Shown: in pieces, positions 40,726 through 51,114 of the stretch
Position numbering within the stretch: position 1 is the stretch's first letter
Layout of the letters: every line of letters begins with the position of its first letter
NCBI RefSeq assembly: GCF_014200755.1
Contig: NZ_JACHCM010000003.1
Span: 124,001-188,000 of the forward strand
Origin: Rhodanobacter sp. ANJX3
Lineage (GTDB): Bacteria; Pseudomonadota; Gammaproteobacteria; Xanthomonadales; Rhodanobacteraceae
Length of the DNA stretch: 64,000 nucleotides
Direction of reading: 5' to 3'
Program-made: the position numbers and the translations under genes
The notes under the pieces: generated by a model
Database searches by the model: none
What the model saw: only the letters and a program-made list of their open reading frames with translations
What the model was told of the DNA's origin: nothing

Positions 40726-41973
40726 CTACATCAGCAGCTTGCGCACCTTGATCAAGGCCGCAATAAAGGTGTCGATTTCCTCGCGCGTGTTATAGAACGC
40801 AAACGACACGCGCACTGTGGCCGGTACGTCGAAAAACTGCATCAGCGGATGCGCGCAGTGATGGCCGGAGCGCACGGCCACGCCTTGCAGATCGAGCAAA
40901 GTGGCCAGATCGGTGGCTTGCGCCCCTTCGATCAAAAACGAGATCACCGCCTCTTTTTCGCTTGCCTCGCCGAACAGGCGCAGGCCGGGAATCTCGCGCA
41001 GCCGCTCGGTGGCGTAGCGCAGCAGATCCTGCTCCTGCGCATGGATGGCGTCGAAGCCGACGCTCTCGTAGTAATCGATAGCCGCGCCCAGGCCGATAAA
41101 GCCGGCGATATTGGGCGTGCCAGCCTCGAACTTGTGCGGCGGCGGTGCGAAGCTGGTGCCGCTGAAGCTGACTTCGCGGATCATCTCGCCGCCGCCGAAG
41201 AACGGCGGCATGGCTTCGAGATGTTCACGCTTCGCCCACAGCGCGCCCGTGCCGGTCGGCCCCAGCATCTTGTGGCCGGTGAGCGCGTAGAAATCGCAGC
41301 CCAGCGCCTGCACGTCGACCGGCCTATGCGGGACCGCCTGCGAACCATCGACCAGCAGCGGGATGCCGCGCTTTTTGCACTCGCGCGCGATCTCGCGCAC
41401 CGGATTGACCGTACCCAGCACGTTCGACACGTGCGCCACGCAGGCGAGCTTTACCTCGGGCGACAGCATGGCGACAAACTGTTCCACGATCAGCTCACCG
41501 CGCTGATTGATCGGCGCCGCCTTGACCGTCGCACCCGTGCGCGCCGCCATCAGCTGCCACGGCACGATGTTGGCGTGGTGTTCCATCACCGTGGTGAGAA
41601 TCGCGTCGCCCGCTTTCAACTGCGGCAGCACATAGCTGTAAGCGACCAGATTGATCGACTGCGTCGTACCCGAAGTGAGGATCAGCTCGTTGCGCGACGT
41701 GGCGTTGATGAAGCGCGCCAGCTTGTCGCGTGCTCCCTCATACGCTGCCGTCGATTCCTCACCCAGCTGATGCACGGCGCGCGCCACGTTGGCGTTGGTT
41801 TCGCGGTAGTGCCGGTTCATCGCCTCGATCACCGCCTGCGGCTTCTGGCTGGTGTTGGCGTTGTCGAAGTACACCAGCGGCTTGCCATCGTGGACAGTAC
41901 GCGAGAGCACGGGGAAATCCGCACGAATGTGCTGGATATCGAACACGGGCTGGGTTTTGGGCTGTGCGTTCAT
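40726..41973 (-). CDS. sufS: SufS cysteine desulfurase
   Basis: 415 residues, group II cysteine desulfurase. PLP lysine in ALTGHKMLGPTG; active-site cysteine in VAVRSGHHCAHPLM; the DNANTSQKP start and EHHANIVPW are typical of SufS/CsdA. Removes sulfur from cysteine, forming a persulfide passed to the SufBCD scaffold. No sufE or sufU is encoded in the window; the sulfur-transfer partner must be elsewhere. Last suf gene of the operon, 19 bases after sufD. Confidence 0.95.
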   Translation of the reverse strand: MNAQPKTQPVFDIQHIRADFPVLSRTVHDGKPLVYFDNANTSQKPQAVIEAMNRHYRETNANVARAVHQLGEESTAAYEGARDKLARFINATSRNELILTSGTTQSINLVAYSYVLPQLKAGDAILTTVMEHHANIVPWQLMAARTGATVKAAPINQRGELIVEQFVAMLSPEVKLACVAHVSNVLGTVNPVREIARECKKRGIPLLVDGSQAVPHRPVDVQALGCDFYALTGHKMLGPTGTGALWAKREHLEAMPPFFGGGEMIREVSFSGTSFAPPPHKFEAGTPNIAGFIGLGAAIDYYESVGFDAIHAQEQDLLRYATERLREIPGLRLFGEASEKEAVISFLIEGAQATDLATLLDLQGVAVRSGHHCAHPLMQFFDVPATVRVSFAFYNTREEIDTFIAALIKVRKLLM

Positions 41974-41992
41974 GGGCAGGATGTCGCTTCCT

Positions 41993-43315
41993 TCAATGCT
42001 GTGGCAGCTGCGCGATCAGCAGCTCCGCCAGATGTTCACGCAGCGCGTCGTTCGGCAGATCGTCGAGCACGGCGCGACAGAATGCGGTGGTGAGCAGCGC
42101 GCGCGCCTCGTGCAGCGGAATGCCGCGCGAGCGCAGATAGAACAGCGCACGTTCGTCGAGCTGGCCGACCGTTGCGCCATGTGCCGCCTTCACCTCGTCG
42201 GCGTAAATTTCCAGTTCGGGCTTGGTGTCGATTTCGGCGTTCGGCGACAGCAGCAAATTCTTGTTGCTGAGGCTGGCATCGCTGCCATCCGCGCCGGGCG
42301 CCACCACCATTGCGCCGCGAAACACGCCGCGCGCACGATCGCTGGCCACGCCGCGCCAGTTCGAGCTCGATCGCGTGTTCAACGCCTGATGGCGGATAGC
42401 GAGCTGCGTATCGATATGCTGACGCCCGTGTGGCATGAACACGCCACGCGTATCGAGCTGCGCGCCGTCACCGATCAGCTCGGCCTGCAGATCGTGACGC
42501 ACCAGCGCGCCACCGAGCTCCAGCACATGCAAAGTCGCACAAGCTTTCGTATGCAGACGAAGGCGGCTCTGGCGAATCAAGGTGTCAGTGGAACTAGCAT
42601 TCTGCAGCAGCAAGTGATGCAGCAACGCGCCTTCGCGCAGTTCGATATCGCTCACTAGCGTCGCCAGATGCGACGACTCACCGCTGCCGATGTGCTGCTC
42701 CACCAAACTCAGCTCGGCGCCCTCAGCCAGTTCGATGATGTGGCGCACGTGCCAAGCTACGGAGGCGTCCGCAGCGGCGCCGACGAACACCAGCTGCACC
42801 GGCGCGCCGATCTTCTGATGTGCCGCCACGCGCAGCACCACGCCATCGGCCGCGCTGGCCGCATTGATATGCGTGAACGCATCGCTGGCGCCACGCGCGT
42901 GCCCCATCGAAGCGGAACGCGACAGCGCGAAGCGCAGCGGTTCGGCGTCGCCCTTCAAGGCGTGCGACAGCGGCTGCAGGGTGAGACCGGGCGGCAGCGT
43001 ATCGATCGCCGAAAGATCAGCGCGAAACGCACCGTTGACGAACACCAGCCGCGGACCCTCGACGCCCGGCAAGACCAGCGTCGATGCGTCGACCGTACGC
43101 GTCTGTGCGTCGGCATCGCCGGACACAAAACGGCGCTGCGACAGCGCGCGCAGGGCGGTGTACTTCCACGCTTCGACGCGCGTATCGGGCAAGCCGCCAG
43201 CAACAAACGCTTCACGGTTTTCATGCCGCATCGCGTCCAGCCAGCCGATGCCGCTGGGCGGCAGCGGCGCATCCAGTAGCGCGGTCACCAGCGGCAGCGG
43301 CGCCGGCTGGTTCAT
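41993..43315 (-). CDS. sufD: SufD scaffold subunit
   Basis: 440 residues. The C-terminal SufBD beta-helix core is seen (GVFMPHGRQHIDTQLAIRHQ, then RGVFRGAMVVAPGAD and the KPELEIYADEVKAAHGATVGQ-type segment with the conserved His), followed by helices with LRSRGIPLHEARALLTTAF. SufD pairs with SufB and the SufC ATPase to build Fe-S clusters. Its start overlaps the sufC stop by four bases. Confidence 0.94.
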   Translation of the reverse strand: MNQPAPLPLVTALLDAPLPPSGIGWLDAMRHENREAFVAGGLPDTRVEAWKYTALRALSQRRFVSGDADAQTRTVDASTLVLPGVEGPRLVFVNGAFRADLSAIDTLPPGLTLQPLSHALKGDAEPLRFALSRSASMGHARGASDAFTHINAASAADGVVLRVAAHQKIGAPVQLVFVGAAADASVAWHVRHIIELAEGAELSLVEQHIGSGESSHLATLVSDIELREGALLHHLLLQNASSTDTLIRQSRLRLHTKACATLHVLELGGALVRHDLQAELIGDGAQLDTRGVFMPHGRQHIDTQLAIRHQALNTRSSSNWRGVASDRARGVFRGAMVVAPGADGSDASLSNKNLLLSPNAEIDTKPELEIYADEVKAAHGATVGQLDERALFYLRSRGIPLHEARALLTTAFCRAVLDDLPNDALREHLAELLIAQLPQH

Positions 43316-44082
43316 ACCGACGCTCCCGCCGGGTGGCGCTCGGCGACACCGGCGTAGCCCTGCGCTTCGAGCTTCAGCGCCAGCGACTTGTCGCCGCTTT
43401 CGACGATGCGGCCATCGGCCAGCACGTGTACGAAGTCCGGCACCACGTAATCGAGCAGACGCTGATAGTGGGTGATCATCAGGAACGCGCGCTCGGGCGA
43501 ACGCAGCGTGTTCACGCCCTGCGCCACCTGCTTCAAGGCGTCGATATCGAGACCCGAATCGGTTTCGTCGAGAATCGCCAGCTGCGGTTCGAGTACGGCC
43601 ATCTGGAAGATCTCGTTGCGCTTTTTTTCACCGCCGGAAAAACCTTCGTTGACCGCGCGATGCAGCAGCTCGTCGGAGATCTGCATCACCTTCAGCTTCT
43701 CTCGCACCAGCTTGAGAAACTGCATGGAGTCAAGTTCCTTTTCGCCGCGTACCTTGCGCTGCGCGTTGAACGCCGCGCGCAGAAAGTAGGTGTTGTTGAC
43801 GCCGGGAATTTCCACCGGGTACTGAAACGCCAGAAACACGCCGGCCGCGGCGCGCGCTTCCGGGTCAAGCGCCAGCAGATCGATGCCGTTGTAGATCACC
43901 GAACCGGCGGTGACTTCGTAACCCTCGCGACCGGACAACACGTTGCCCAGGGTGGATTTGCCCGCACCGTTCGGTCCCATGATGGCGTGCACTTCGCCCG
44001 CGTTCACGGTGAGGCTGAGCCCCTTGAGAATTTCCTTGCCCTCGACGCGGGCGTGCAGGTTTTCGATTTTCAGCATACTCAT
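43312..44082 (-). CDS. sufC: SufC ATPase
   Basis: 256 residues from ATG 44082 (a second ATG two codons later is possible). Walker A GPNGAGKST, signature FSGGEKKRNE, Walker B LAILDETDSGLD, and the SufC-specific LAFQYPVEIPGV and EKDL-like loops. Provides ATP-driven motion of the SufB2C2D complex. Its ATG shares a base with the stop of the preceding lipoprotein gene (TAATG), so sufC translation appears coupled to a non-SUF gene. Confidence 0.95.
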   Translation of the reverse strand: MSMLKIENLHARVEGKEILKGLSLTVNAGEVHAIMGPNGAGKSTLGNVLSGREGYEVTAGSVIYNGIDLLALDPEARAAAGVFLAFQYPVEIPGVNNTYFLRAAFNAQRKVRGEKELDSMQFLKLVREKLKVMQISDELLHRAVNEGFSGGEKKRNEIFQMAVLEPQLAILDETDSGLDIDALKQVAQGVNTLRSPERAFLMITHYQRLLDYVVPDFVHVLADGRIVESGDKSLALKLEAQGYAGVAERHPAGASV

Positions 44083-44585
44083 TACTTTGATCCCACGACG
44101 GCCATGGAACACACGCCATGGCCTTGCAATTGTTGGTAACCACCGATGCCACTTCTCACCGCCGATGACTTCAAGTCACAGATGGCGATGATGGGCTCGT
44201 CCAGCACAAATCCGTTTTCGGAAGGATCCGACAGCCAGCCCGCGCGCTGCGGCTCATCGTTGACGGAAAAGCTCAATCCCCACGGCACGGGCCGATCACC
44301 GACATGGGATATCCATACAAATCGGCGAATCGGCCCGATCTGAAAATGTCCGCGGGCATCAGCGACAACCTCCAGGGTCTTCGCCTTGGCGACAGCGTGG
44401 CCGGACGCGTCGAGCCGGTCGATCAGTTGGATATGCGCATGGGGCACCGGCCCACCGGAGTTCTCGATGCTGCCGATGATCTCGGGCGCGCTCAGCTCGT
44501 GATGCGGCCACGGCACGCAGGCGCTCAGCGACAGCGGCGCGGCACACAGCAGGCTGAGTTGGATAAGGCTCCATTTCGCACTCAT
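44082..44585 (-). CDS. Carboxypeptidase-regulatory-like lipoprotein A within the suf operon
   Basis: 167 residues. Lipobox with Cys in LSLSAC (about residue 23), then a beta-sandwich like that of carboxypeptidase regulatory domains (IIGSIENSGGPVPHAHIQLI... VADARGHFQIGPI). It is a paralogue of the next gene: both share GPI[RK]..., VPWGL and an aspartate-containing GW[LV]SD end segment. Probably exposed on the inner face of the outer membrane. Why it is embedded between sufB and sufC is unknown. Overlaps lipoprotein B by four bases and sufC by one. Confidence 0.8.
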   Translation of the reverse strand: MSAKWSLIQLSLLCAAPLSLSACVPWPHHELSAPEIIGSIENSGGPVPHAHIQLIDRLDASGHAVAKAKTLEVVADARGHFQIGPIRRFVWISHVGDRPVPWGLSFSVNDEPQRAGWLSDPSENGFVLDEPIIAICDLKSSAVRSGIGGYQQLQGHGVCSMAVVGSK

Positions 44586-45100
44586 TTCTTCGACGCTACC
44601 GCAACTTTCAGCTTGCAGGGACCCATGCCGACGACGGCGATATCGCCCTCGATCACGCTGGACTTGCTGTCAGCCGCCAGATCGCACTGTGCGGTGACGA
44701 CCATGTTGGGCACCTCGCCCAACATGTCCGGATCGGATACCCAGCCGACGTTCCAGGTCTGGCCGTCTTGCGACATGCGCAGCCCCCACGGCACGGTGTG
44801 CTGATCCACCTTGAACAGCGGGTTGTCGATCCTGCGCGCCTGCTGCTTGATCGGCCCCAGCGTGAAATGACCCTGCGCATCGGTGACCGCTTCCTGCGTA
44901 TGGGCTCCGGGCTGCGGCTCGCCCGATGCGTTCAACACGTCGACCAGCTGCATGTGCATACCTTGCACCGGTTGGCCCGCACGCGTCACGGTGCCGCTGA
45001 TCTGCGGCGCAGTGAGATATCGGTGCTTGATCGGCACACTGCAGCCGACGACGCCGGCAGCGGCCAGTACACAGAGCAAAATCCTTGAAGACGACGTCAT
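44582..45100 (-). CDS. Carboxypeptidase-regulatory-like lipoprotein B within the suf operon
   Basis: 172 residues from ATG 45100 (MTSSSRILLCVLAAAG); upstream extension overlaps the GNAT gene and lacks a signal. Lipobox VVGC near residue 20. Regulatory-like beta domain QISGTVTRAGQPVQGMHMQL, VTDAQGHFTLGPIKQQ, then VPWGLRMSQDG and GWVSDPD shared with lipoprotein A. Likely arisen by tandem duplication with it. No catalytic residues visible. Confidence 0.8.
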   Translation of the reverse strand: MTSSSRILLCVLAAAGVVGCSVPIKHRYLTAPQISGTVTRAGQPVQGMHMQLVDVLNASGEPQPGAHTQEAVTDAQGHFTLGPIKQQARRIDNPLFKVDQHTVPWGLRMSQDGQTWNVGWVSDPDMLGEVPNMVVTAQCDLAADSKSSVIEGDIAVVGMGPCKLKVAVASKK

Positions 45101-45143
45101 GCCGCGATCCTTCTGAAGAGGAAATGCACGATGGTTTTGAAAC

Positions 45144-45673
45144 TCATGGAGATGCCTCGACACGGGCATAACTCGTTGCCAACACATCGATCGCCTTGCG
45201 GCTCATCAGGCAGGCGAACCACTCGCGCAGCACGTCGGCGCCCAGCGATTCGTAGAACGCGATGGACGGCGTATTCCAGTCCAGCACCGACCACTGCAGC
45301 CGCGGCAGGTTTTCATCGACGCAGCGCTGCGCCAGATGCGCAATCAGTCTCTTGCCGATGCCGTTGCCGCGAAACGCGGGCCGCACGAACAGATCTTCCA
45401 GATAGATGCCGGCGCGGCCGAGAAAGGCCGAATAATTGTAAAACCAGAAAGCCATACCGGCGACTTCACCATTCCACATGGCGATATCGCAGTGCGCACG
45501 CGGCGCGGGGCCGAACAGGTCACGCGCGAGATCGGCTTGTGTCGCGTCGACCTCGTGGAGCAGCTTTTCGTAATCGGCCAGCTCGCGGATCAGCGCCAGA
45601 ATCTCGCCCACATCCTGCACGTTTGCCGGTCGCAGCTGCAGCAACGATTCCGTTTTATCCGCCACGACGCTCA

Positions 45674-45674
<1 letters not shown>
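45144..45674 (-). CDS. GNAT acetyltransferase (diamine/thialysine-acetyltransferase-like) within the suf operon
   Basis: 176 residues from ATG 45674, overlapping the sufB stop by one base (TGATG). Begins LLQLRPANVQDVGEILALIRELADYEKL, the start typical of the SAT1/SAT2 spermidine or thialysine acetyltransferase group, with motif A YLEDLFVRPAFRGNGIGKRLIAHLA and motif B LQWSVLDWNTPSIAFYESLGA. It may acetylate a small amine. Tight coupling to sufB is directly visible; its role with Fe-S assembly is not known. Confidence 0.88.
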
Positions 45675-47145
<1,471 letters not shown>

Positions 47146-47149
<4 letters not shown>

Positions 47150-47670
47150 TCGGTAGTGACGCCGCCGGAGTTTGACCGGACAGCCGCGGTATCGGCGACC
47201 GTTGCGGCAATCCGCCGGGGTGCTGTTTTTTTGGGCGACGGCGGGTTGCTCAGATCGACAACCGGCAGGCGCGTTTTGAGCATGTCGGCCAGGCTAACCG
47301 CGCGCAGCGCGCTGTCCAGCACGCTGTTGACCTGCTGCCAGCTGCCGCGCACGCCGCACTGCGATTCGCGATCGCAATGGCCTTCGGCCAGACTGCACTC
47401 GGTCATGCCGATCGGGCCTTCCAGTGCCTCCACGATCTCGGCCAGCGAAATATCCGCGGCCGACCGCGCCAGCCGATAACCGCCGTTGACGCCACGAAAC
47501 GACTCGACCAGCGAGGCGTGCCCGAGCGCTTTCAGCAGCTTGCTCACCGTCGGCAGCTCCAGCCGGGTTTCGTCGGCGATCTGCCCCGTGGTGAGCACAT
47601 CATGCGGATGCGCTGCGATGCAGGTCATCACGACGGTGGCGTAATCGGTGAGTCGGCTGACGCGTAACAT
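47146..47670 (-). CDS. sufR: SufR/IscR-like Rrf2-family Fe-S regulator
   Basis: 174 residues from ATG 47670 ([18 protein letters not shown]). Rrf2 winged-helix region with [18 protein letters not shown]-type recognition helix, then the cluster ligand loop with C92, C99 and C105 ([19 protein letters not shown]). IscR uses C92/C98/C104 and H107 for a [2Fe-2S] cluster, so this protein probably senses Fe-S status. The gene leads the suf operon and a matching inverted repeat covers its promoter, implying autorepression. Confidence 0.92.
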
Positions 47671-47696
47671 CGGAGCGCTCTGGCCTGAGTAACTGT

Positions 47697-47721
47697 AATC
47701 GGGACTAAAATGGTACTGATT
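47697..47721. promoter_or_regulatory. Rrf2/IscR-type inverted repeat over the suf promoter -10 region
   Basis: AATCGGGAC (47697-47705) - TAAAATG - GTACTGATT (47713-47721): arms agree at 7 of 9 positions. The core GACTAAAATGGTAC resembles known type-1 IscR/Rrf2 boxes. It overlaps the -10 hexamer of the suf promoter, so binding would block initiation. Confidence 0.6.
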
Positions 47722-47738
47722 CGACCCACTGGCGTCAA
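47710..47738 (-). promoter_or_regulatory. Sigma-70 promoter of the sufR-sufBCDS operon
   Basis: On the minus strand TTGACG (47738-47733), 17-base spacer, TACCAT (47715-47710). Good -35 match and optimal spacing; the start point falls about 35 bases before the sufR ATG. Confidence 0.7.
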
Positions 47739-47797
47739 TCCAAGCCGGCGCCCGGCCCTTTTCAAACGCACCAATGACAGGCAATGACCGACTGCAT

Positions 47798-47814
47798 TGC
47801 ACGATTTTAGTGCA
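47798..47814 (+). promoter_or_regulatory. NtrC-type binding site upstream of the P-II gene
   Basis: TGCAC-GATTTTA-GTGCA is a perfect match to the arms of the NtrC consensus TGCACC-N5-GGTGCA (5-bp arms, 7-base centre). It lies about 70 bases upstream of a sigma-54-like promoter, the usual enhancer distance. Confidence 0.65.
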
Positions 47815-47868
47815 GCCCATCCTTGAGGCATTGCCCCCATCCTCGCCATGCAGCGACACAGCAGCTGA

Positions 47869-48261
<393 letters not shown>

Positions 48262-48301
48262 AAATCCGCGAGAACGGCAACGGCTCTAGCCGCCTTGCCG
48301 A

Positions 48302-48802
48302 CTACGGCCTCACTGCGGTGACCTCGATCTCGACCAGCGCCGCCGGAACCACCAGCGCGGCCACCTGCACCGCCGAACGCGACGGCAGGTTCGGCTGCGC
48401 CTTGGTACCGAAGAACTGCGTATAGCCGTCCATAAAGCCGGCGAAGTCGAGCTTGTCGCCTTTATTCTTGTCGGCTACCAGGAACACCTGCATCTTCACC
48501 ACGTCGCCCATGCTCAGATGCATGCTTTCCAGCTGCTTCTTGATATGGGCCAAGGCCGAGATCGTCTGCGTCTTGGTATCACCCATCGACGCGGGCGCAC
48601 CGTTCGAAGCGCTGGCATCCTTCGGCATCTGCCCCATCTGGCCGCTGAGATAGACCATGGTCTTGCCGGCCGGCACTTCGACCGCTGCCGAGATGGGGAA
48701 CGTGCTGTCGGGCAGCTTGTAACGGATCACGTCGGAGGCGCTGGCGACGATCGGCAGCGTGCACAGCAGCAGGGGCAGAACGGTGCGGGAAAAGCGATGC
48801 AT
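48302..48802 (-). CDS. Exported RidA (YjgF/UK114) family imine deaminase
   Basis: 166 residues with a signal peptide (about 1-22, MHRFSRTVLPLLLCTLPIVASA). RidA fold: VYLSGQMGQMPKD..., QTISALAHIKKQLESMHLSMGDVVKMQVFL and the catalytic Arg in LPSRSAVQVAAL with VEIEVTAV at the C-terminus. RidA proteins hydrolyse reactive enamine/imine intermediates to ketones and ammonia. Most are cytoplasmic; export here fits the upstream exported amine oxidase, whose product is an imine. Last gene of the oxidase-cytochrome-RidA operon. Confidence 0.9.
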   Translation of the reverse strand: MHRFSRTVLPLLLCTLPIVASASDVIRYKLPDSTFPISAAVEVPAGKTMVYLSGQMGQMPKDASASNGAPASMGDTKTQTISALAHIKKQLESMHLSMGDVVKMQVFLVADKNKGDKLDFAGFMDGYTQFFGTKAQPNLPSRSAVQVAALVVPAALVEIEVTAVRP

Positions 48803-48845
48803 GGGATGTCCTTGTAAGTGAATGCCGCTGATGAAATCGAAAGAT

Positions 48846-49298
48846 CTACGGATGCAGCGCCTTGACCTCGGCCGCCGTGATGGTGTCCTTGTAGTCGTTG
48901 CCGAAGTGCGTGCGGATGTAGTTGATCACGCTGGCGATCTGCTCGTCGGTCAGCCAGACCGGATCGATAAACGACTCCCGCTCGCTGTCGCCTGGATCTT
49001 TGGGCGCGAACGCGGGCATGTTGCGGCGGCCGTGCAAGATGGTCAGCGCCATGTACGACGCGGATGACATCGTGGGATTGTGCGCAAATGCCGGATAGTG
49101 CCCCGCACCGATCGCCCCCTGCCCGTTCGGCATGTGGCAGCCCTGGCAGAGATGCGCGTAGATCTGTGCGCCGCTGTCGGTCTTCAGCGAGGCGTCGTTG
49201 CGAATACCTGCGCTGTCGGCGAAGGCCTGCGTGCTGGTCAGCAAAAGCAGGGCAGCGAATGCGATGAATTTTGCCGTTATGGCGTCGATGTTTTTCAT
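48846..49298 (-). CDS. Periplasmic class I cytochrome c
   Basis: 150 residues from ATG 49298, which overlaps the amine-oxidase stop by four bases. Signal peptide about 1-27 (AAFAD-type cleavage; TSTQAFADS). Haem-binding CQGCH at residues 51-55, distal Met probably in RRNMPAF. The ending IRTHFGNDYKDTITAAEVKAL is typical of small electron-accepting cytochromes in dehydrogenase operons. Presumed electron acceptor of the flavoprotein. Confidence 0.9.
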   Translation of the reverse strand: MKNIDAITAKFIAFAALLLLTSTQAFADSAGIRNDASLKTDSGAQIYAHLCQGCHMPNGQGAIGAGHYPAFAHNPTMSSASYMALTILHGRRNMPAFAPKDPGDSERESFIDPVWLTDEQIASVINYIRTHFGNDYKDTITAAEVKALHP

Positions 49299-50902
49299 GC
49301 CGTCGCTCCCGCCGCGGCGCGTCGATGCAGCCGACCGATCGCGTCCAGCGCCGAGGTGACCGCGCCCTCCTGCCACGCCGGCAGGCACGACGCGTGCTCA
49401 CCGGCCAGCACGATGCGCCCATCGAACTGGCACAGGTTGTCGTAATGGTCGGCGCGCGCCTGCTCCGACCACTGGGCGAAACAACCGAGGGTAAAGGGCG
49501 AGCGATGCCAGGCCACCGCCATGCCGTTGTCAAACTCTTTCGGATACTGCGGGTGAATCTTGCTGCCCTGTTCAAGCGCGCGTTGGATGCGTTCGGCCGG
49601 CGACATCGCGGTGAACTCCATCGCATCCAGGCCCCAGATATACGCACCCAGCAACACGCCCTTGCCACCACTGAAATAGCCCGTGCTCGGGTAGCTGATA
49701 TTGGTGATCGCCTGGTCGGTATAAGTGATGCCGCCGTAGATCTGATCGTCCTCTTCCCAGAAGCGCCGCTTGAACTGCAGGCCGACCTTCACCGCCGCCG
49801 CGTACGGCACGGCGGCAATGGCTTCGGCCATCGCCTGCCCTACGTTCATCGGAATCTGACCGAGGATCGACAGCGGCAGCGTGCACACGCACCAGTCGGC
49901 GCTCGCCGTGTGCTTGACGCCCGGTGCCGTGGTGTCTTCATACATCGCGGTGACGCCGCGCTCGTCCTGCTGGATCGCCGTGACCTTGGCGTTGTAGCGG
50001 ATCAGCGGCCCCAGCTCGCGCGCGAAGGCCTGACCGATCACCCCCATGCCGCCGACCGGTTGGAACAGCGTGGTCTGCATCTCGTAGTTGTCGCCCACCG
50101 GCAAGCCTTGCCAAAGCCGTGAATCGAGGACGTCCTTCAGCGCAAACGGTTCGGAAGCAATCGGGTGACCGCTCAAACCGCCGCCAGGATCTTTTTCGTA
50201 GCCGCGCCGGTTGCTGCTCAGCTCGCCTTTGGCATAAGCGTAGTTCTTGTCGAGCGCGCCCCAGCTGCGCAGGGAGTGCAGCAGTTTTTCCTGATCCTCC
50301 TTGCTGACCAGCGCATCGAGCTGATTCGCCTGCGTGGTCTTGGCCAGCAGCTCGGCGACGTGGCCCTGATAGTCGGCTTTGACCGCACGAAAGCGCTGCG
50401 GCTTGCCGTCGAATCCTTTCGTGCTGTGCAGATAGGCGTTGTAGTTGACCTGCACAAACGCTTCCAGCGGCACGCCGAGCTGCTTGCAGTAGTGCAGGAT
50501 GCCGTGATGATGGTAGGGCAATCGCCAGGGGCCGGGGTTGATATACAGACCCTTGTCGAAACCGCAGTGCTGGGTCGCGCCGCCGAGCTCGGTGTAGGTA
50601 TCGCCGCCGCGCAGCGTCCAGTTGCGGCCACCGGCGCGCGCGTTGTATTCGAGCACCTGCACCTTGTAGCCGGCTTCGCGCAATTCGTACGCGGCAACCA
50701 AGCCGGCGATGCCGGCGCCAAGCACCAGCACCGAAGAACCCTTCGGCGCTTGACCGAGTTTGATCGGCGCCTTGTACGGCGATTGCGCCGCAAAACCCAG
50801 TCCACTCATCGCCTGATACATCGTTGCGCTGCCGGCGGTCATGCCGATCATGCGCAGCAGCTGGCGCCGGGTCATCGAGAAACCACGATCGCTTTCGCCC
50901 AT
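49295..50902 (-). CDS. Tat-exported FAD-dependent amine oxidase
   Basis: 535 residues. Twin-arginine signal (SMTRRQLLRMIGMTAG, about 1-35). Rossmann FAD motif VLVLGAGIAGLVAAYELREAG followed by EYNARAGGRNWTLRGGD, the GR motif of the amino-oxidase (MAO/LAAO) family, and the C-terminal FAD motif GRIVLAGEHASCLPAWQEGAV. Oxidises an amine or L-amino acid to an imine in the periplasm. With a co-translated cytochrome c and an exported RidA it forms a self-contained dehydrogenase pathway that need not make hydrogen peroxide (inference). Substrate unknown. Confidence 0.92.
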   Translation of the reverse strand: MGESDRGFSMTRRQLLRMIGMTAGSATMYQAMSGLGFAAQSPYKAPIKLGQAPKGSSVLVLGAGIAGLVAAYELREAGYKVQVLEYNARAGGRNWTLRGGDTYTELGGATQHCGFDKGLYINPGPWRLPYHHHGILHYCKQLGVPLEAFVQVNYNAYLHSTKGFDGKPQRFRAVKADYQGHVAELLAKTTQANQLDALVSKEDQEKLLHSLRSWGALDKNYAYAKGELSSNRRGYEKDPGGGLSGHPIASEPFALKDVLDSRLWQGLPVGDNYEMQTTLFQPVGGMGVIGQAFARELGPLIRYNAKVTAIQQDERGVTAMYEDTTAPGVKHTASADWCVCTLPLSILGQIPMNVGQAMAEAIAAVPYAAAVKVGLQFKRRFWEEDDQIYGGITYTDQAITNISYPSTGYFSGGKGVLLGAYIWGLDAMEFTAMSPAERIQRALEQGSKIHPQYPKEFDNGMAVAWHRSPFTLGCFAQWSEQARADHYDNLCQFDGRIVLAGEHASCLPAWQEGAVTSALDAIGRLHRRAAAGATA

Positions 50903-51114
50903 TCAACTCCCCTCGTTGATTGCCCCGGAGGCCGTGCCTGCATGGCCTCATGTCGTCGAATGCGCGCTGCGCGCTCCCCTCGCTTCGTGCTCCAAACCGA
51001 TCGCTATGTCGTTATAACTACCACAGGCTGCTGCGCCGCACCAATGCGAGCGTCATCGCCATGCCGCTCACGCTGGTCGGCACAAACCATTAAGCTGACG
51101 TGCCGTCCGCCAGT

